A stretch of 64,000 bases of DNA from Pseudomonas entomophila (GCF_023277925.1 NZ_CP063832.1:310001-374000); one strand, 5' to 3'. Shown: positions 9,072 through 20,415, counted from the first letter of the stretch. The notes: generated by a model from the letters alone, not told the origin. Numbers and translations are program-made.

Positions 9072-9824
9072 TCAGTCGAACCGATAGATGTCCATGCCCA
9101 ACGCCCCCAGGGTGAAGCCCTGGTGAACGATGCCGAACTGTGCGCCGGCGCCCATGGCGAAGTACAGCGGCAACAGGTGCTCATCGCTGGGGTGATTGCG
9201 TACCGCGAATGGCGCCTGTCGGCGATAGTCCAGCAGCGCGGCCTGGTCGTTCACCTGCAAGCGCGCCACCACCCAGTCGCGAAATGTCAGCGCCCAGGGC
9301 TCGACCGTATCTGGCCCGGCATGCCAGTCCAGCTCGCCCAGGTTGTGGGTGATGCTGCCCGAACCAATCAGCAGGATGCCTTCCTCGCGTAGTGTCGACA
9401 GCGCCTGCCCGACCTTCAGTTGCAGGGCCGGGCCGGCCTGGCTGGGCAGAGACACCTGGATGACCGGGATGTCGGCCTGTGGATACATCAGCGATAGCGG
9501 CACCCAGGCGCCGTGGTCGAAAGGCCGTTGCGCATCCAGCCGCGCGCCCAGGCGCTCGGCGACCTGCCGGGCCAGTTCCGGCGCGCCGGGCGCGGGGTAC
9601 TGCACGGCGTACAGGGCTGGCGGGAAGCCGTGGAAGTCGTGCCAGGTCGGTGGTTGTGGGTTGCTCATCACCAGCAGCTCGCGGCTCTCCCAGTGCGCCG
9701 ACACCACCACGATCGCCTTCGGGCGCTGCAGTGCGCGGGCCAGGGCGGCCAGGGCCGGGCCGCTGGCGCCGGGTTGCAGGGCGAGCATGGGGGAACCATG
9801 GGAGATGAACAGGCTGGGCAGCAT
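9072..9824 (-). CDS. DODA-type extradiol ring-opening dioxygenase (YgiD-like)
   Basis: A 250-residue class III extradiol dioxygenase (LigB/DODA family) starting MLPSLFISHGSP. The metal ligands sit in the early ISHGSP block and the FDHGAWVPL block; GSGSITHNL and the late NHPSDEHLLPL block are also conserved. Family members open the ring of DOPA-like catechols; the native substrate in bacteria is usually unknown. Met at 9824 is preferred over 9854 because it gives the conserved N-terminus and has an AGGA-like site upstream. It runs divergently from tpm. Confidence 0.85.
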   Translation of the reverse strand: MLPSLFISHGSPMLALQPGASGPALAALARALQRPKAIVVVSAHWESRELLVMSNPQPPTWHDFHGFPPALYAVQYPAPGAPELARQVAERLGARLDAQRPFDHGAWVPLSLMYPQADIPVIQVSLPSQAGPALQLKVGQALSTLREEGILLIGSGSITHNLGELDWHAGPDTVEPWALTFRDWVVARLQVNDQAALLDYRRQAPFAVRNHPSDEHLLPLYFAMGAGAQFGIVHQGFTLGALGMDIYRFD

Positions 9825-9924
9825 GGCGAAGTCCTGGCAGGTAAGATGGCCCATCTTCGGTCAGCCAACGATCGAGATCCAATATAAGTTTTTACGGTTA
9901 CCTATCGAAAAACCGGGAGGGATC

Positions 9925-10575
9925 ATGGAGCCAGCGTTCTGGCACAAGCGATGGGCGGACAACCAGATCGGCTTTCACCAACCCCAGGTGAACCCGTACC
10001 TGCAGGCGCACTGGCCGGCGCTGGGGCTGGCCCCCGGAGCGCGGGTGCTGGTGCCTTTGTGCGGCAAGAGCCTGGACATGCTCTGGCTGGCCGCGCAGGG
10101 GTATCGAGTGATGGGCGTGGAGCTGTCGCGGCGCGCGGTGGAAGATTTCTTCACTGAGCATGGGTTGCCGGCGCAGGTGACGCAGCACGGCGTGTTCGAG
10201 GCCTGGCGCAGTGATGAGGTGGAGATCTGGTGTGGGGATGTGTTTGCCTTGCGCGCCGAGGATCTTGCCGATTGCGCGGGGGTGTATGACCGGGCGGCCT
10301 TGATTGCGCTGCCGCCTGGGATGCGCGAGCGCTACATGGCGTTGCTGGGCGCGAAGTTGCCGGCGGCGTGTCGCGGGGTACTGGTGACCCTGGATTACGA
10401 CCAGGCGTTGATCGACGGGCCGCCGTTCTCTGTGCCGGATGCCGAAGTGCGTGCAGGGTTTGCCGGGTGGCGGGTTGTTGAAGTTGAGGGGCGGGAGATT
10501 ATCGAGGAGAGCCCGAAGTTCATCAAGGCTGGCGTATCGAGCCTGGTCGAGCGGGTGTACCGCTTGAGTCGGTAG
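9925..10575 (+). CDS. tpm: Thiopurine S-methyltransferase
   Basis: A 216-residue AdoMet-dependent methyltransferase of the TPMT family. The N-terminus MEPAFWHKRWADNQIGFHQ, the loop VLVPLCGKSLDMLWLA and YDRAALIALPP are family hallmarks. Bacterial members methylate thiopurines and take part in tellurite and selenium detoxification. GGGAGGG lies just upstream of ATG 9925. A REP palindrome follows and the gene is convergent with htpX. Confidence 0.93.
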   Translation: MEPAFWHKRWADNQIGFHQPQVNPYLQAHWPALGLAPGARVLVPLCGKSLDMLWLAAQGYRVMGVELSRRAVEDFFTEHGLPAQVTQHGVFEAWRSDEVEIWCGDVFALRAEDLADCAGVYDRAALIALPPGMRERYMALLGAKLPAACRGVLVTLDYDQALIDGPPFSVPDAEVRAGFAGWRVVEVEGREIIEESPKFIKAGVSSLVERVYRLSR

Positions 10576-10612
10576 GAGCCGACCTTGCCGGCGAACACCG
10601 GCAAGGCCGACT
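10576..10612. repeat. REP palindrome after tpm
   Basis: CCTTGCCGG (10583-10591) and CCGGCAAGG (10598-10606) form a perfect 9-bp inverted repeat with a 6-nt loop, flanked by further complementary GTCGG/CCGAC bases. It is of the same class as the other intergenic palindromes of the window. Confidence 0.7.
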
Positions 10613-10630
10613 TTCTAAAGGGGTATCGCA

Positions 10631-10666
10631 AACAAGCAAGGGCGACCGAAGTCGCCCTTGCTTGTT
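10631..10666 (-). terminator. Perfect 16-bp hairpin with UUCG loop closing htpX
   Basis: Arms 10631-10646 and 10651-10666 are perfectly complementary over 16 bp around a 4-nt loop that reads C(UUCG)G on the minus strand, an exceptionally stable tetraloop. A short T-containing stretch follows in the htpX direction, so it should act as htpX's terminator and may also protect convergent tpm mRNA. Confidence 0.75.
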
Positions 10667-10676
10667 GCTGCCGGGA

Positions 10677-11564
10677 TCAGCCGCGACGGCGCAGGGCGTC
10701 GATGCGGTCTTCCAGCGGCGGGTGGCTCATCAGCAGGCCGGCCAGGCCGTGCTTGAGGCCGCCGTTGATGCCGAAGGCCTTCAGGGTGTCGGGCATGTGC
10801 ACCGGCAGGCCCTGTTCGGAGCGCAGGCGCTGCAGGGCGCCAATCATCGCGCCAGTACCGGCCAGGTGGGCGCCGGCTTCGTCGGCGCGGAACTCGCGGC
10901 GGCGCGAGTACCACATGACGATGATGCTGGCGAGGATGCCCAGCACCAGCTCGGCGACGATGGTGGCAACGAAATAGGCGATGCCGTGGCCTTCTTCGTT
11001 CTTGAAGATCACCCGGTCGACGAAGTTGCCGATGATGCGGGCGAAGAACATCACGAAGGTGTTCACCACGCCTTGCACCAGCGCCATGGTGACCATGTCG
11101 CCATTGGCCACGTGGCCGATCTCGTGGGCCAGCACCGCGCGCACCTCGTCGGGCGAGAAGCGCTCGAGCAGGCCTTGCGATACCGCTACCAGGGCGTCGT
11201 TGCGGTTCCAGCCGGTGGCGAAGGCGTTGGCCTCGTAAGCCGGGAAAATGCCCACCTCGGGCATCTTGATGCCGGCTTCGCGGGACAGCTCCTCGACGGT
11301 CTGCAGCAGCCACTGCTCATGGCGGGTGCGAGGCTGGGTGATGATCTGGGTGCCGGTGGTCATCTTCGCCATCCACTTGGAGATGAACAGCGAGACCAGC
11401 GAGCCAGCGAAACCGAACACGGCGCAGAAGACCAGCAGTTGGCCGAGGTTGAGGTCAACCCCGTTGGCTGCCATGAACCCGTTGAAGCCGAACAGGCTCA
11501 GGGTAATGCTTGCAACCAGCACCACCGCGAGGTTGGTGGCTACAAACAACAGAATGCGCATCAT
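10677..11564 (-). CDS. htpX: Membrane-bound zinc metalloprotease HtpX
   Basis: A 295-residue M48 peptidase: two N-terminal membrane segments (about 4-24 and 38-58), the zinc motif HEIGH in [13 protein letters not shown], two further hydrophobic segments and the third-ligand region [10 protein letters not shown]. It degrades misfolded inner-membrane proteins alongside FtsH. ATG 11564 gives the conserved MMRILLF start. Upstream lies a promoter readable by sigma-32 or sigma-70. Confidence 0.97.
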   Translation of the reverse strand: MMRILLFVATNLAVVLVASITLSLFGFNGFMAANGVDLNLGQLLVFCAVFGFAGSLVSLFISKWMAKMTTGTQIITQPRTRHEQWLLQTVEELSREAGIKMPEVGIFPAYEANAFATGWNRNDALVAVSQGLLERFSPDEVRAVLAHEIGHVANGDMVTMALVQGVVNTFVMFFARIIGNFVDRVIFKNEEGHGIAYFVATIVAELVLGILASIIVMWYSRRREFRADEAGAHLAGTGAMIGALQRLRSEQGLPVHMPDTLKAFGINGGLKHGLAGLLMSHPPLEDRIDALRRRG

Positions 11565-11610
11565 GGTTGTCACGTTCTCCTGACGGATGAGTTTGTTGCG
11601 TACTGCGGGG

Positions 11611-11640
11611 TATATAAGGGGGAGGGCGCGGCGATTCAAC
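11611..11640 (-). promoter_or_regulatory. Putative htpX promoter (sigma-32-like and sigma-70-like)
   Basis: On the minus strand GTTGAAT (11634-11640) is followed after 12 nt by CCCCTTATATA (11611-11621), close to the heat-shock layout CTTGAAA / CCCCATNT. The same bases also read TTGAAT, 17 nt, TATATA for sigma-70. htpX is a heat-shock gene in E. coli. The assignment is by eye only. Confidence 0.45.
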
Positions 11641-11815
11641 CGGGCGACTATTTCAAACTGTGTACGGCGGAGTATGGCAGAGGATGCCGGGCGTGCCGTG
11701 GGATAGAGCGTTGCAGGATGTAAGGGGATTCGGCGTGGGCGTTGTGTCGATCTTGGGAACGAGCGCCACGCGGGCGGCGCTCGATTTCCGCGCCACCCTG
11801 ACTATCGAACCGAAT

Positions 11816-13027
11816 TTACTGCGAGTAGGTGCGCAGGAAATTGCCAATGCGCCCGATCGCCTGCTCCAGGTCGTCCACCCGTGGCAGCGTCACCACGCGG
11901 AAGTGGTCCGGCCACGGCCAGTTGAACGCTGTGCCTTGGACGATCAACAGTTTCTCCGACAGCAGCAGGTCGAGGACGAACTTCTCGTCGTTGTGGATCG
12001 GGCAGACCTTCGGGTCGATCTTCGGGAACGCGTACAGCGCACCCATGGGCTTGACGCAGCTCACGCCCGGGATCGAGTTGAGCAGCTCGTAGGTGCGGTT
12101 GCGCTGTTCGAGCAGGCGCCCCGGTGGCAGCACCAGGTCGTTGATGCTCTGGTAGCCCCCCAGCGCGGTCTGGATCGCGTGCTGGGCCGGCACGTTGGCG
12201 CACAGGCGCATGTTGGCCAGCATGTCGATGCCTTCGATATAGCTCTGGGCGTGGTGCTTGGGCCCGGAGATGATCAGCCAGCCAGAACGGAAGCCGGCCA
12301 CGCGGTACGACTTGGACAGGCCGTTGAAGGTCAGGCACAGCAGGTCCGGGGCCAGCGACGCGGTGCTGATGTGCACGGCCTCGTCGTAGAGGATCTTGTC
12401 GTAGATCTCGTCGGAGAACACCACCAGGTTGTGCTGGCGCGCCAGCTCCAGCATGCCCAGCAGCAGCTCTTTCGAATACACGGCGCCGGTCGGGTTGTTC
12501 GGGTTGATGATCACCAGGGCCTTGGTGTTCGGGGTGATCTTGGCCTTGATGTCGTCCAGGTCGGGGAACCAGTCGGCCTGCTCGTCGCACAGGTAGTGCA
12601 CCGGCTTGCCGCCGGCCAGGCTCACCGCGGCGGTCCACAGCGGGTAGTCGGGGGCCGGGATCAGCACTTCGTCGCCGTTGTTCAGCAGGGCCTGCATGGA
12701 CATGACGATCAGCTCGGACACGCCGTTACCCAGGTAGATATCCTCGATCCCGACGCCTTCGATCTGCTTCTGCTGGCAGTATTGCATCACCGCCTTGCGC
12801 GCGCTGAACAGGCCTTTCGAATCGCTGTAGCCCTGGGCGGTGGGCAGGTTGCGGATCACGTCCTGCAGGATTTCGTCCGGCGCCTCGAAGCCAAACGGCG
12901 CCGGGTTGCCGATGTTCAGCTTGAGGATGCGGTGGCCTTCCTCTTCCAGGCGCTTGGCGTGCTTGAGCACTGGGCCGCGAATGTCGTAGCAGACATTGGC
13001 GAGCTTGTTCGATTTGCTGAACTGCAT
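11816..13027 (-). CDS. alaA: Alanine-forming PLP aminotransferase (AlaA-like)
   Basis: A 403-residue fold-type I aminotransferase starting MQFSKSNKLANVCYDIRGPV. Visible blocks are the substrate loop NIGNPAPFGF, INPNNPTG, the SDEIYDKI Asp/Tyr block, and the PLP-lysine SLSKSYR-like segment NGLSKSYRVAGFRSGW. The family makes alanine from pyruvate and glutamate. ATG 13027 is chosen over the longer frame because it gives the conserved start. It is divergent from msrB. Confidence 0.9.
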   Translation of the reverse strand: MQFSKSNKLANVCYDIRGPVLKHAKRLEEEGHRILKLNIGNPAPFGFEAPDEILQDVIRNLPTAQGYSDSKGLFSARKAVMQYCQQKQIEGVGIEDIYLGNGVSELIVMSMQALLNNGDEVLIPAPDYPLWTAAVSLAGGKPVHYLCDEQADWFPDLDDIKAKITPNTKALVIINPNNPTGAVYSKELLLGMLELARQHNLVVFSDEIYDKILYDEAVHISTASLAPDLLCLTFNGLSKSYRVAGFRSGWLIISGPKHHAQSYIEGIDMLANMRLCANVPAQHAIQTALGGYQSINDLVLPPGRLLEQRNRTYELLNSIPGVSCVKPMGALYAFPKIDPKVCPIHNDEKFVLDLLLSEKLLIVQGTAFNWPWPDHFRVVTLPRVDDLEQAIGRIGNFLRTYSQ

Positions 13028-13191
13028 GATGTGATCCTGGTTGGACAAGGCGCGGCGCGCCGCCGGCAATGGTTTGAAAAGGGCGAGGCGCATGCCAGAC
13101 TGGCTGGCTGGGAAAGCCAACTAATATACGTTCCACCCGCGCCATAAATAAAGACGGTGCGAGGTGAAATTCAGCCTGCCGAGGTCCATTC

Positions 13192-13587
13192 ATGCAAAAG
13201 ATCGACAAGACACTGGAAGAGTGGCGCGCCATGCTCGACCCCGCCCAGTACCAGGTGTGCCGCCTGAAGGGCACCGAGCGGCCGTTCAGTGGTAAGTACA
13301 ACAGTGAACGCGGCAATGGCGTCTACCATTGCATCTGCTGCGACCTGCCGCTGTTCGACTCGAAGGCCAAGTTCGACTCCGGTTGTGGCTGGCCGAGCTT
13401 CTACGAACCTATCGAGGAGGCCGCGATGATCGAGATCCGCGACACCTCCCACGGCATGATCCGCACCGAAGTCACCTGCGCGCAATGCGATGCCCACCTG
13501 GGCCACGTATTCCCCGATGGCCCGCCACCGACCGGCCTGCGCTACTGCATCAACTCGGTGTGCCTGGACCTCAAACCCCGCGATTGA
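13192..13587 (+). CDS. msrB: Peptide-methionine (R)-S-oxide reductase MsrB
   Basis: 131 residues. Zinc ligands Cys47/Cys50 and Cys96/Cys99, the GCGWPSF motif with Cys65, and the RYCINS motif with catalytic Cys119 are all present. It reduces methionine-R-sulfoxide in proteins with thioredoxin. It sits 12 nt ahead of the glutathione peroxidase gene, so the two form an oxidative-repair operon. Confidence 0.97.
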   Translation: MQKIDKTLEEWRAMLDPAQYQVCRLKGTERPFSGKYNSERGNGVYHCICCDLPLFDSKAKFDSGCGWPSFYEPIEEAAMIEIRDTSHGMIRTEVTCAQCDAHLGHVFPDGPPPTGLRYCINSVCLDLKPRD

Positions 13588-13599
13588 AGGAGCAAACGC

Positions 13600-14077
13600 A
13601 TGGCCGATGCACTGCTGGACATTCCTTGCGTCACCCTTTCCGGTGAGCAGAAATTACTGGGCGACTACGCCGGCAAGGCGCTGCTGGTGGTCAACACCGC
13701 CAGCCAGTGCGGCTTCACCCCGCAGTACAAGGGCCTCGAGCGCCTGTGGCAGGACTACGGCCAGCGCGGCCTGATGGTGCTGGGCTTCCCCTGCAACCAG
13801 TTTGGCAAGCAGGAGCCGGGCGATGCGAAGGCGATTGCGCAGTTCTGCGAGCTCAACTTTGGTGTGAGCTTCCCGCTGTTTCGCAAGATCGAGGTCAACG
13901 GCCCCAATGCCCACCCGCTGTTCGTCGAACTCAAGCGGCGCGCGCCGGGCGTGCTGGGCACGCAGAACATCAAGTGGAACTTCACCAAGTTCCTGGTCGA
14001 CCCGGCCAGTGGCAAGGTTACCCGTTTCGGTTCGACCACCAAGCCCGAGGCGCTGAAACCCTCCATCGAGGCGCTGC

Positions 14078-14088
<11 letters not shown>
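13600..14088 (+). CDS. Glutathione peroxidase family thiol peroxidase
   Basis: A 162-residue Gpx/BtuE-type peroxidase with catalytic Cys37 in NTASQCGFTPQY, the LGFPCNQFGKQE block (Gln) and the WNFTKFLV block (Trp, Asn), so it is a cysteine rather than selenocysteine enzyme and probably uses thioredoxin. It follows msrB closely. Its last 11 bases overlap the convergent sensor kinase gene. In P. aeruginosa the regulator ospR lies between gpx and sagS; that gene is absent here. Confidence 0.93.
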
Positions 14089-16390
<2,302 letters not shown>

Positions 16391-16495
16391 GGGTCCCAAG
16401 CCGGTTACTTGCTCCGTGCGCTGCGCAAGCATAGCCGATCAGCCCTGGCTGCTGGCGGGTCTGTCTGTTCATTTCAGTTGATTGCCGCTGTGGGC

Positions 16496-16532
16496 GGCTC
16501 GCCGGCTTGCCAGCGAACCGGGCGCGTAGCGG
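16496..16532. repeat. Degenerate REP half-site
   Basis: The stretch GGCTCGCCGGCTTGCCAGCG and the following bases match the TTGCCGGCGAAC-type REP core imperfectly, without a full inverted partner. It sits in the divergent gap between the sensor kinase and the DUF815 gene. Confidence 0.4.
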
Positions 16533-16568
16533 CCCTTCAGAGAAACTGAAATCCTGCTAGGAGTTTTC

Positions 16569-17456
16569 ATGGACGCCCGACTCACTGCTTTCCTCGACCG
16601 CGCCGAATCCGTTCTCGCGCGCCTCGAACCCCTGTTGCCTGCCCCTCGCCCGGACATCGACTGGTCCCGCACCCTCGCCGCCCGCTGGCAGCGTGATGGC
16701 CGCAGTGGCTACCTGCTGCCGTTGGAGGTCAGCCTCGACATCCGCCTGTCCGACCTGATCGGCGTCGACAAGCAGCGCGACCAGTTGGGCCGCAACACCC
16801 ACCAGTTCATCAACGGCATGCCCGCCAACCACGCCCTGCTGTGGGGCTTGCGTGGCACCGGTAAATCGTCGCTGGTGCGCGCTCTGCTTGCCGAACACGC
16901 GGGTGAGGGCCTGCGCCTGATCGAAATCGAACGCGACCACCTGGCCGACCTGCCGCGGGTGGTCGAGCAACTGCAAAAGCTCGAGCAGCGCTTCATACTG
17001 TTCTGCGACGACCTGTCGTTCGAAGCCGGGGAGGGTGACTATCGCGTGCTCAAGAGCGTGCTCGACGGCTCGCTGGAGCAGGCGCCCGACAACGTGCTGC
17101 TGTACGCCACCTCCAACCGCCGGCACCTGGTGCCAGAGAAGCAGAGTGACAACGAGAACTGGAAGATGGTCGACGGCGAGCTGCACCCCAACGAGGCGGT
17201 GGAAGACAAGATTGCCCTGTCCGACCGCTTTGGCCTGTGGTTGTCGTTCTACCCATTTTCCCAGGAGCATTTCCTCGATGTGGTCGAGCACTGGGTCGGC
17301 CAGCTGGCGCGCCAGGCCGGGCTGCGCTGGCAGCGTACCGAAGCGCTCGACATCCTCGCCGTGCGCTGGGCCACTGGCCGCGGCAACCGTAATGGCCGTT
17401 GTGCCTATCAGTTCGCCCGCTACTGGGTCGGGCTGCAATTGCTGGAGCAGAAATAA
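16569..17456 (+). CDS. DUF815 P-loop ATPase
   Basis: A 295-residue AAA-type ATPase of the DUF815 family. The Walker A is WGLRGTGKSSLV, the Walker B-like strand is FILFCDDLSFE, and a sensor-like YATSNRRHL follows; the N-terminal helix bundle (1-80) precedes the ATPase core. The cellular role of the family is unknown. A good AGGAG lies upstream of ATG 16569. It is directly joined to the free methionine sulfoxide reductase gene (TAA then ATG), so they are co-translated. Confidence 0.85.
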   Translation: MDARLTAFLDRAESVLARLEPLLPAPRPDIDWSRTLAARWQRDGRSGYLLPLEVSLDIRLSDLIGVDKQRDQLGRNTHQFINGMPANHALLWGLRGTGKSSLVRALLAEHAGEGLRLIEIERDHLADLPRVVEQLQKLEQRFILFCDDLSFEAGEGDYRVLKSVLDGSLEQAPDNVLLYATSNRRHLVPEKQSDNENWKMVDGELHPNEAVEDKIALSDRFGLWLSFYPFSQEHFLDVVEHWVGQLARQAGLRWQRTEALDILAVRWATGRGNRNGRCAYQFARYWVGLQLLEQK

Positions 17457-17939
17457 ATGATCGACCTCAACGCCAGTGGCCAAGGCCTCGATGGCTACGA
17501 CCTGCTGGCCGCGCAAGTGCAGGCGTTGTTCGCCGACGAGCGCGACTTCATCGCCAACGCCGCGCAGTTCTCGGCCTTCCTGTACAACCAGGTGGACGAC
17601 CTGAACTGGGCGGGCTTCTACATCAATCGCGACGAAGAGCTGGTGCTCGGCCCATTCCAGGGCCAGGTGGCATGCGTGCGCATCCCTTTCAGCCGGGGTG
17701 TGTGCGGCGCAGCGGCGGCTACGCGCACGACCCAGCGGGTCGAGGACGTGCATGCGTTTCCCGGGCATATCGCCTGTGACAGCGCGTCCAACAGCGAGTT
17801 GGTGATTCCGTTGGTGAAGGCGGGCAGGCTGATCGGCGTGCTTGACCTGGACAGCCCGAAGCTGGCGCGCTTTAGCGAGGCCGATCAGGCAGGGCTTGAG
17901 CGGTTGACGGCAATCTTCCTCGAATTGACCGATTGCTGA
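17457..17939 (+). CDS. msrC: Free methionine-(R)-sulfoxide reductase (GAF domain, fRMsr)
   Basis: A 160-residue single GAF domain with the three cysteines of the fRMsr family: Cys73 (VACVRI), Cys83 (SRGVCG) and Cys107 (HIACDSASNSE). The enzyme reduces free, not protein-bound, methionine-R-sulfoxide using thioredoxin. It starts immediately after the DUF815 stop and is followed by a terminator. With MsrB and Gpx 4 kb upstream it makes a local oxidative-repair neighbourhood. Confidence 0.92.
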   Translation: MIDLNASGQGLDGYDLLAAQVQALFADERDFIANAAQFSAFLYNQVDDLNWAGFYINRDEELVLGPFQGQVACVRIPFSRGVCGAAAATRTTQRVEDVHAFPGHIACDSASNSELVIPLVKAGRLIGVLDLDSPKLARFSEADQAGLERLTAIFLELTDC

Positions 17940-17946
17940 AATGAAG

Positions 17947-17976
17947 AAGGGGCCTGTGAGGGCCCCTTTCTTTTTG
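17947..17976 (+). terminator. Rho-independent terminator after msrC
   Basis: Stem AAGGGGCC / GGCCCCTT (17947-17954 and 17961-17968), 6-nt loop, then TCTTTTT. Confidence 0.9.
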
Positions 17977-17993
17977 GTTGCTGGTGCTGGCCC

Positions 17994-18050
17994 CATCGCG
18001 GATGAATCCGCTCCTACAAGACCCGTGTAGGCGCGGATTCATCCGCGATG
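17994..18050. repeat. REP pair (inverted)
   Basis: Arms 17994-18011 (CATCGCGGATGAATCCGC) and 18033-18050 are a perfect 18-bp inverted pair carrying the 'GCGGATGAATCCGCTCCTACA' core of the P. putida REP element. It lies between two convergent genes. Confidence 0.85.
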
Positions 18051-18062
18051 AGGCCACACAGG

Positions 18063-18830
18063 TCAATCGTAGATGACCTTCTTCTTCCAGGTCTCGTCCT
18101 CGTCGGTCTTGAGCCCCTGGGTCAATGCGTTCTGTTCATCCGCCGCCGGCTCCATCTGGTCCAGTACCTGGGCGTTGGCCCGGGCCAGCAGTTTCTCCAG
18201 GTAAGTGAGCTGCTCTTCATACTGTTTAGGTTCAGGCTGCTTGCGCAGGTACTGCACGCCACGCTCGAACGCCAGGCGCGCCTGGCCCGGCTGGTTCTGC
18301 TGCAGCGCCTGCTGCCCGAGGTTGTTGAAGAACTCGATATGCAGCAGCACCAGGATATGGCGGATCTCCTTCACCCAATACTTGCCTTCGTTGCTGGCCA
18401 GGAAACCTTCCTGGGTGGCCCGCACGATCTGGTTGTGCATTAGTTCCAGCAGGAAGCGCACGTCCTTGGCTTTGACCTCGGTCTGGATAGGAGAGGGTGG
18501 GTTGCGCACCGGGATCTTGTCGCCCAGTGCGATCAGTCCTTCGATTTCGGCGATGCGTGCCTTCAGCTCGCTGCTGTGCTTGTCCAGGGCCAGCTGGCGC
18601 TGGTTGAGGTTCAGCTCCAGGCGGGTGAGCAGCAGCTTGAGCGCCGGCGTCATGAACTGGCCGGGGAAGGTTTCGGTGATCTCGCCACAGCGACGCAGGC
18701 GGTCAGCCAGCTCGACCTTCAGGCGCGCCCGCTCGAGCTTGCCGTTCTCGACCACATTGTTGAGGTAGCCGATCACGATCAGCAGCGCGATACCCGCAAC
18801 GATAAGCAGGGTGATCAGAAGTGGTGTCAC
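18063..18830 (-). CDS. Conserved membrane-anchored coiled-coil protein
   Basis: 255 residues: one N-terminal membrane segment (about 4-24, rich in Leu/Ile/Val), then a mostly helical cytoplasmic part with a probable coiled coil at about 70-105 (RLELNLNQRQLALDKHSSEL) and a TPR-like helical stretch (LGQQALQQNQPGQARLAFERG, with 20 residues quoted at most here by segment). No enzymatic motif is visible. It is conserved in Pseudomonas next to the tRNA-Glu/Gly array; function unknown. Confidence 0.7.
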   Translation of the reverse strand: MTPLLITLLIVAGIALLIVIGYLNNVVENGKLERARLKVELADRLRRCGEITETFPGQFMTPALKLLLTRLELNLNQRQLALDKHSSELKARIAEIEGLIALGDKIPVRNPPSPIQTEVKAKDVRFLLELMHNQIVRATQEGFLASNEGKYWVKEIRHILVLLHIEFFNNLGQQALQQNQPGQARLAFERGVQYLRKQPEPKQYEEQLTYLEKLLARANAQVLDQMEPAADEQNALTQGLKTDEDETWKKKVIYD

Positions 18831-19209
18831 CGTTAACGCCTCATGAAGAAGTTTTGCATCATTGAGTGTAGTAAGTTCGCTGCAGAGCGAACAGTGCAGC
18901 CTGGCGGACAGGGCTGAGGTGCCATTTTCGCGGGTATCCCCGTGAATGTTCCCGTACGGCCCCTATGTCGGCCGAGGCCTCGATTTCTCAAGGTGGTAGC
19001 ACTTTGATATGAGCTTGCCGGGCAGCTGTCAGAAAAGCAACGTCAATCCCCGGACGCATCCTGCATCACCTTCTATGAAGACGGGAAGTCATTGATTTAA
19101 ATAAATTTCTACAAAGGGGTTGACGGCCTCTCAAGGCATCCATAGAATGCGCGCCACTTGCAGCGTAAAGCACACAGCGAAACGCGGCAGGGAGTGAATG
19201 TTGTAGCGT
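18831..19209 (+). other. 379-bp gap carrying the tRNA-array promoter
   Basis: No open reading frame is convincing. The first 250 bases show only short GC-rich inverted stretches to which I assign no role. The last 90 bases hold the promoter and leader of the tRNA array, with a GC-rich discriminator (GCGCGCC) downstream of the -10, as in stringently controlled stable-RNA promoters. Confidence 0.6.
19120..19148 (+). promoter_or_regulatory. Sigma-70 promoter of the tRNA array
   Basis: TTGACG (19120-19125), 17-nt spacer, TAGAAT (19143-19148), followed by a GC-rich discriminator. An AT-rich stretch (ATTTAAATAAATTT at about 19095-19109) upstream could be an UP element. Confidence 0.85.
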
Positions 19210-19285
19210 GTCCCCTTCGTCTAGTGGCCTAGGACACCGCCCTTTCACGGCGGTAACAGGGGTTCGAGTCCCCTAGGGGACGCCA
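19210..19285 (+). tRNA. tRNA-Glu (TTC), copy 1
   Basis: 76 nt with encoded CCA. The acceptor stem is GTCCCCT/AGGGGAC, the anticodon loop CTTTCAC gives anticodon TTC, and the T-arm is GGGGTTCGAGTCCCC. Confidence 0.97.
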
Positions 19286-19287
19286 AT

Positions 19288-19363
<76 letters not shown>

Positions 19364-19455
19364 GTTTCTCCGGCACTGCTTCGGCAGGGCAGGAAAAGAA
19401 AATCCAGGCTGAATCGCGAGGTTCATGATCTGGTGCGCTGAAAAGCGTTGGGTTT

Positions 19456-19531
19456 GTCCCCTTCGTCTAGTGGCCTAGGACACCGCCCTTTCACGGCGGT
19501 AACAGGGGTTCGAGTCCCCTAGGGGACGCCA
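19456..19531 (+). tRNA. tRNA-Glu (TTC), copy 2
   Basis: Identical in sequence to the tRNA-Glu at 19210-19285, with anticodon TTC and CCA encoded. A 92-nt spacer separates it from the preceding tRNA-Gly. Confidence 0.97.
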
Positions 19532-19534
19532 TTT

Positions 19535-19610
<76 letters not shown>

Positions 19611-19692
19611 GTTTAAACGGCGTCGTTCTTGACGGTGCAGGTGGTGAAGGTCTCAATGGCGCTTCACGCCGAATGCGGTAAAGCTTCACCCT

Positions 19693-19768
<76 letters not shown>

Positions 19769-19773
19769 AATCG

Positions 19774-19808
19774 AAAACGCCACTTCACATGAAGTGGCGT
19801 TTTTTTTT
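19774..19808 (+). terminator. Terminator of the tRNA array
   Basis: AACGCCACTTC / GAAGTGGCGTT hairpin with a 4-nt loop, followed by a run of nine T. Confidence 0.93.
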
Positions 19809-19862
19809 GCCCTGATTTTCCCGGGATTGGAAGGGGCGGGTACGAAACCCGCCCAGCCTTGC

Positions 19863-20273
19863 TCAGTGCTGGCTGCCGGCGCCTGGCTGCCCCAGCAACT
19901 GCTTCTCCTGGTGCCAGTCGAACGGTTCGCCGTTCTGCTCGGCTTCGTAGCGGCGCTCTTCCAGGCGCTGGTACAAGTCGAGCTCTTCGTCGGGCATGAA
20001 GTGCAGGCAGTCGCCGCCGAAGAACCACAGCAGGTCGCGTGGCACCAGGTGGGCAATCTGCGGGTAGCGCTGGATCACCTGGCAGATCAGGTCCTGGCCC
20101 AGGTACTGGCTTTCCAGCGGGTCCTGCGGCAGCAGGGTCAGCAACTCGTCGAAGCGCTCGAGGAACAGGGCGTGGCTTTCCTCCGGCACCTGTTCGGCTT
20201 CACCCAATGCGGCCAGGATGGTGCGCAGGTGGTTGAGCAGTTGCAGGTGGTATTCCAGGTGGGGGTTGGCCAT
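19863..20273 (-). CDS. PA2817-family conserved protein
   Basis: A 136-residue acidic, helical protein starting MANPHLEYHLQLL, with FGGDCLHFMPDEELDLYQRL near residues 86-105. It has no enzymatic motif or membrane segment. I recognise it as the PA2817 family of pseudomonads, found between the tRNA-Glu/Gly array and fadE; function unknown. ATG 20273 is preferred over the longer frame (to 20375), which runs into the upstream palindrome region. Confidence 0.8.
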   Translation of the reverse strand: MANPHLEYHLQLLNHLRTILAALGEAEQVPEESHALFLERFDELLTLLPQDPLESQYLGQDLICQVIQRYPQIAHLVPRDLLWFFGGDCLHFMPDEELDLYQRLEERRYEAEQNGEPFDWHQEKQLLGQPGAGSQH

Positions 20274-20343
20274 GGGGCGCTCCTCGGTGTTGTTGAAACG
20301 GGCGCGGAGTATACGCCGGTTCAAGCGAGGATGGGGTCTTTGC

Positions 20344-20415
20344 AGGAGCCAGCCTTGCTGGCGAACCGGCCTCAAGCCAATCGGATGGGCCGCTTCGCCA
20401 GCAAGGCTGGCTCCT
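20344..20415. repeat. REP pair with perfect 22-bp arms
   Basis: Arms 20344-20365 (starting AGGAGCCAGCCTTGCTGGCG) and 20394-20415 are perfect inverted copies over 22 bp around a 28-nt loop. It is a bipartite REP element between fadE and the PA2817-family gene and is strong enough to affect the fadE 3' end. Confidence 0.85.
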
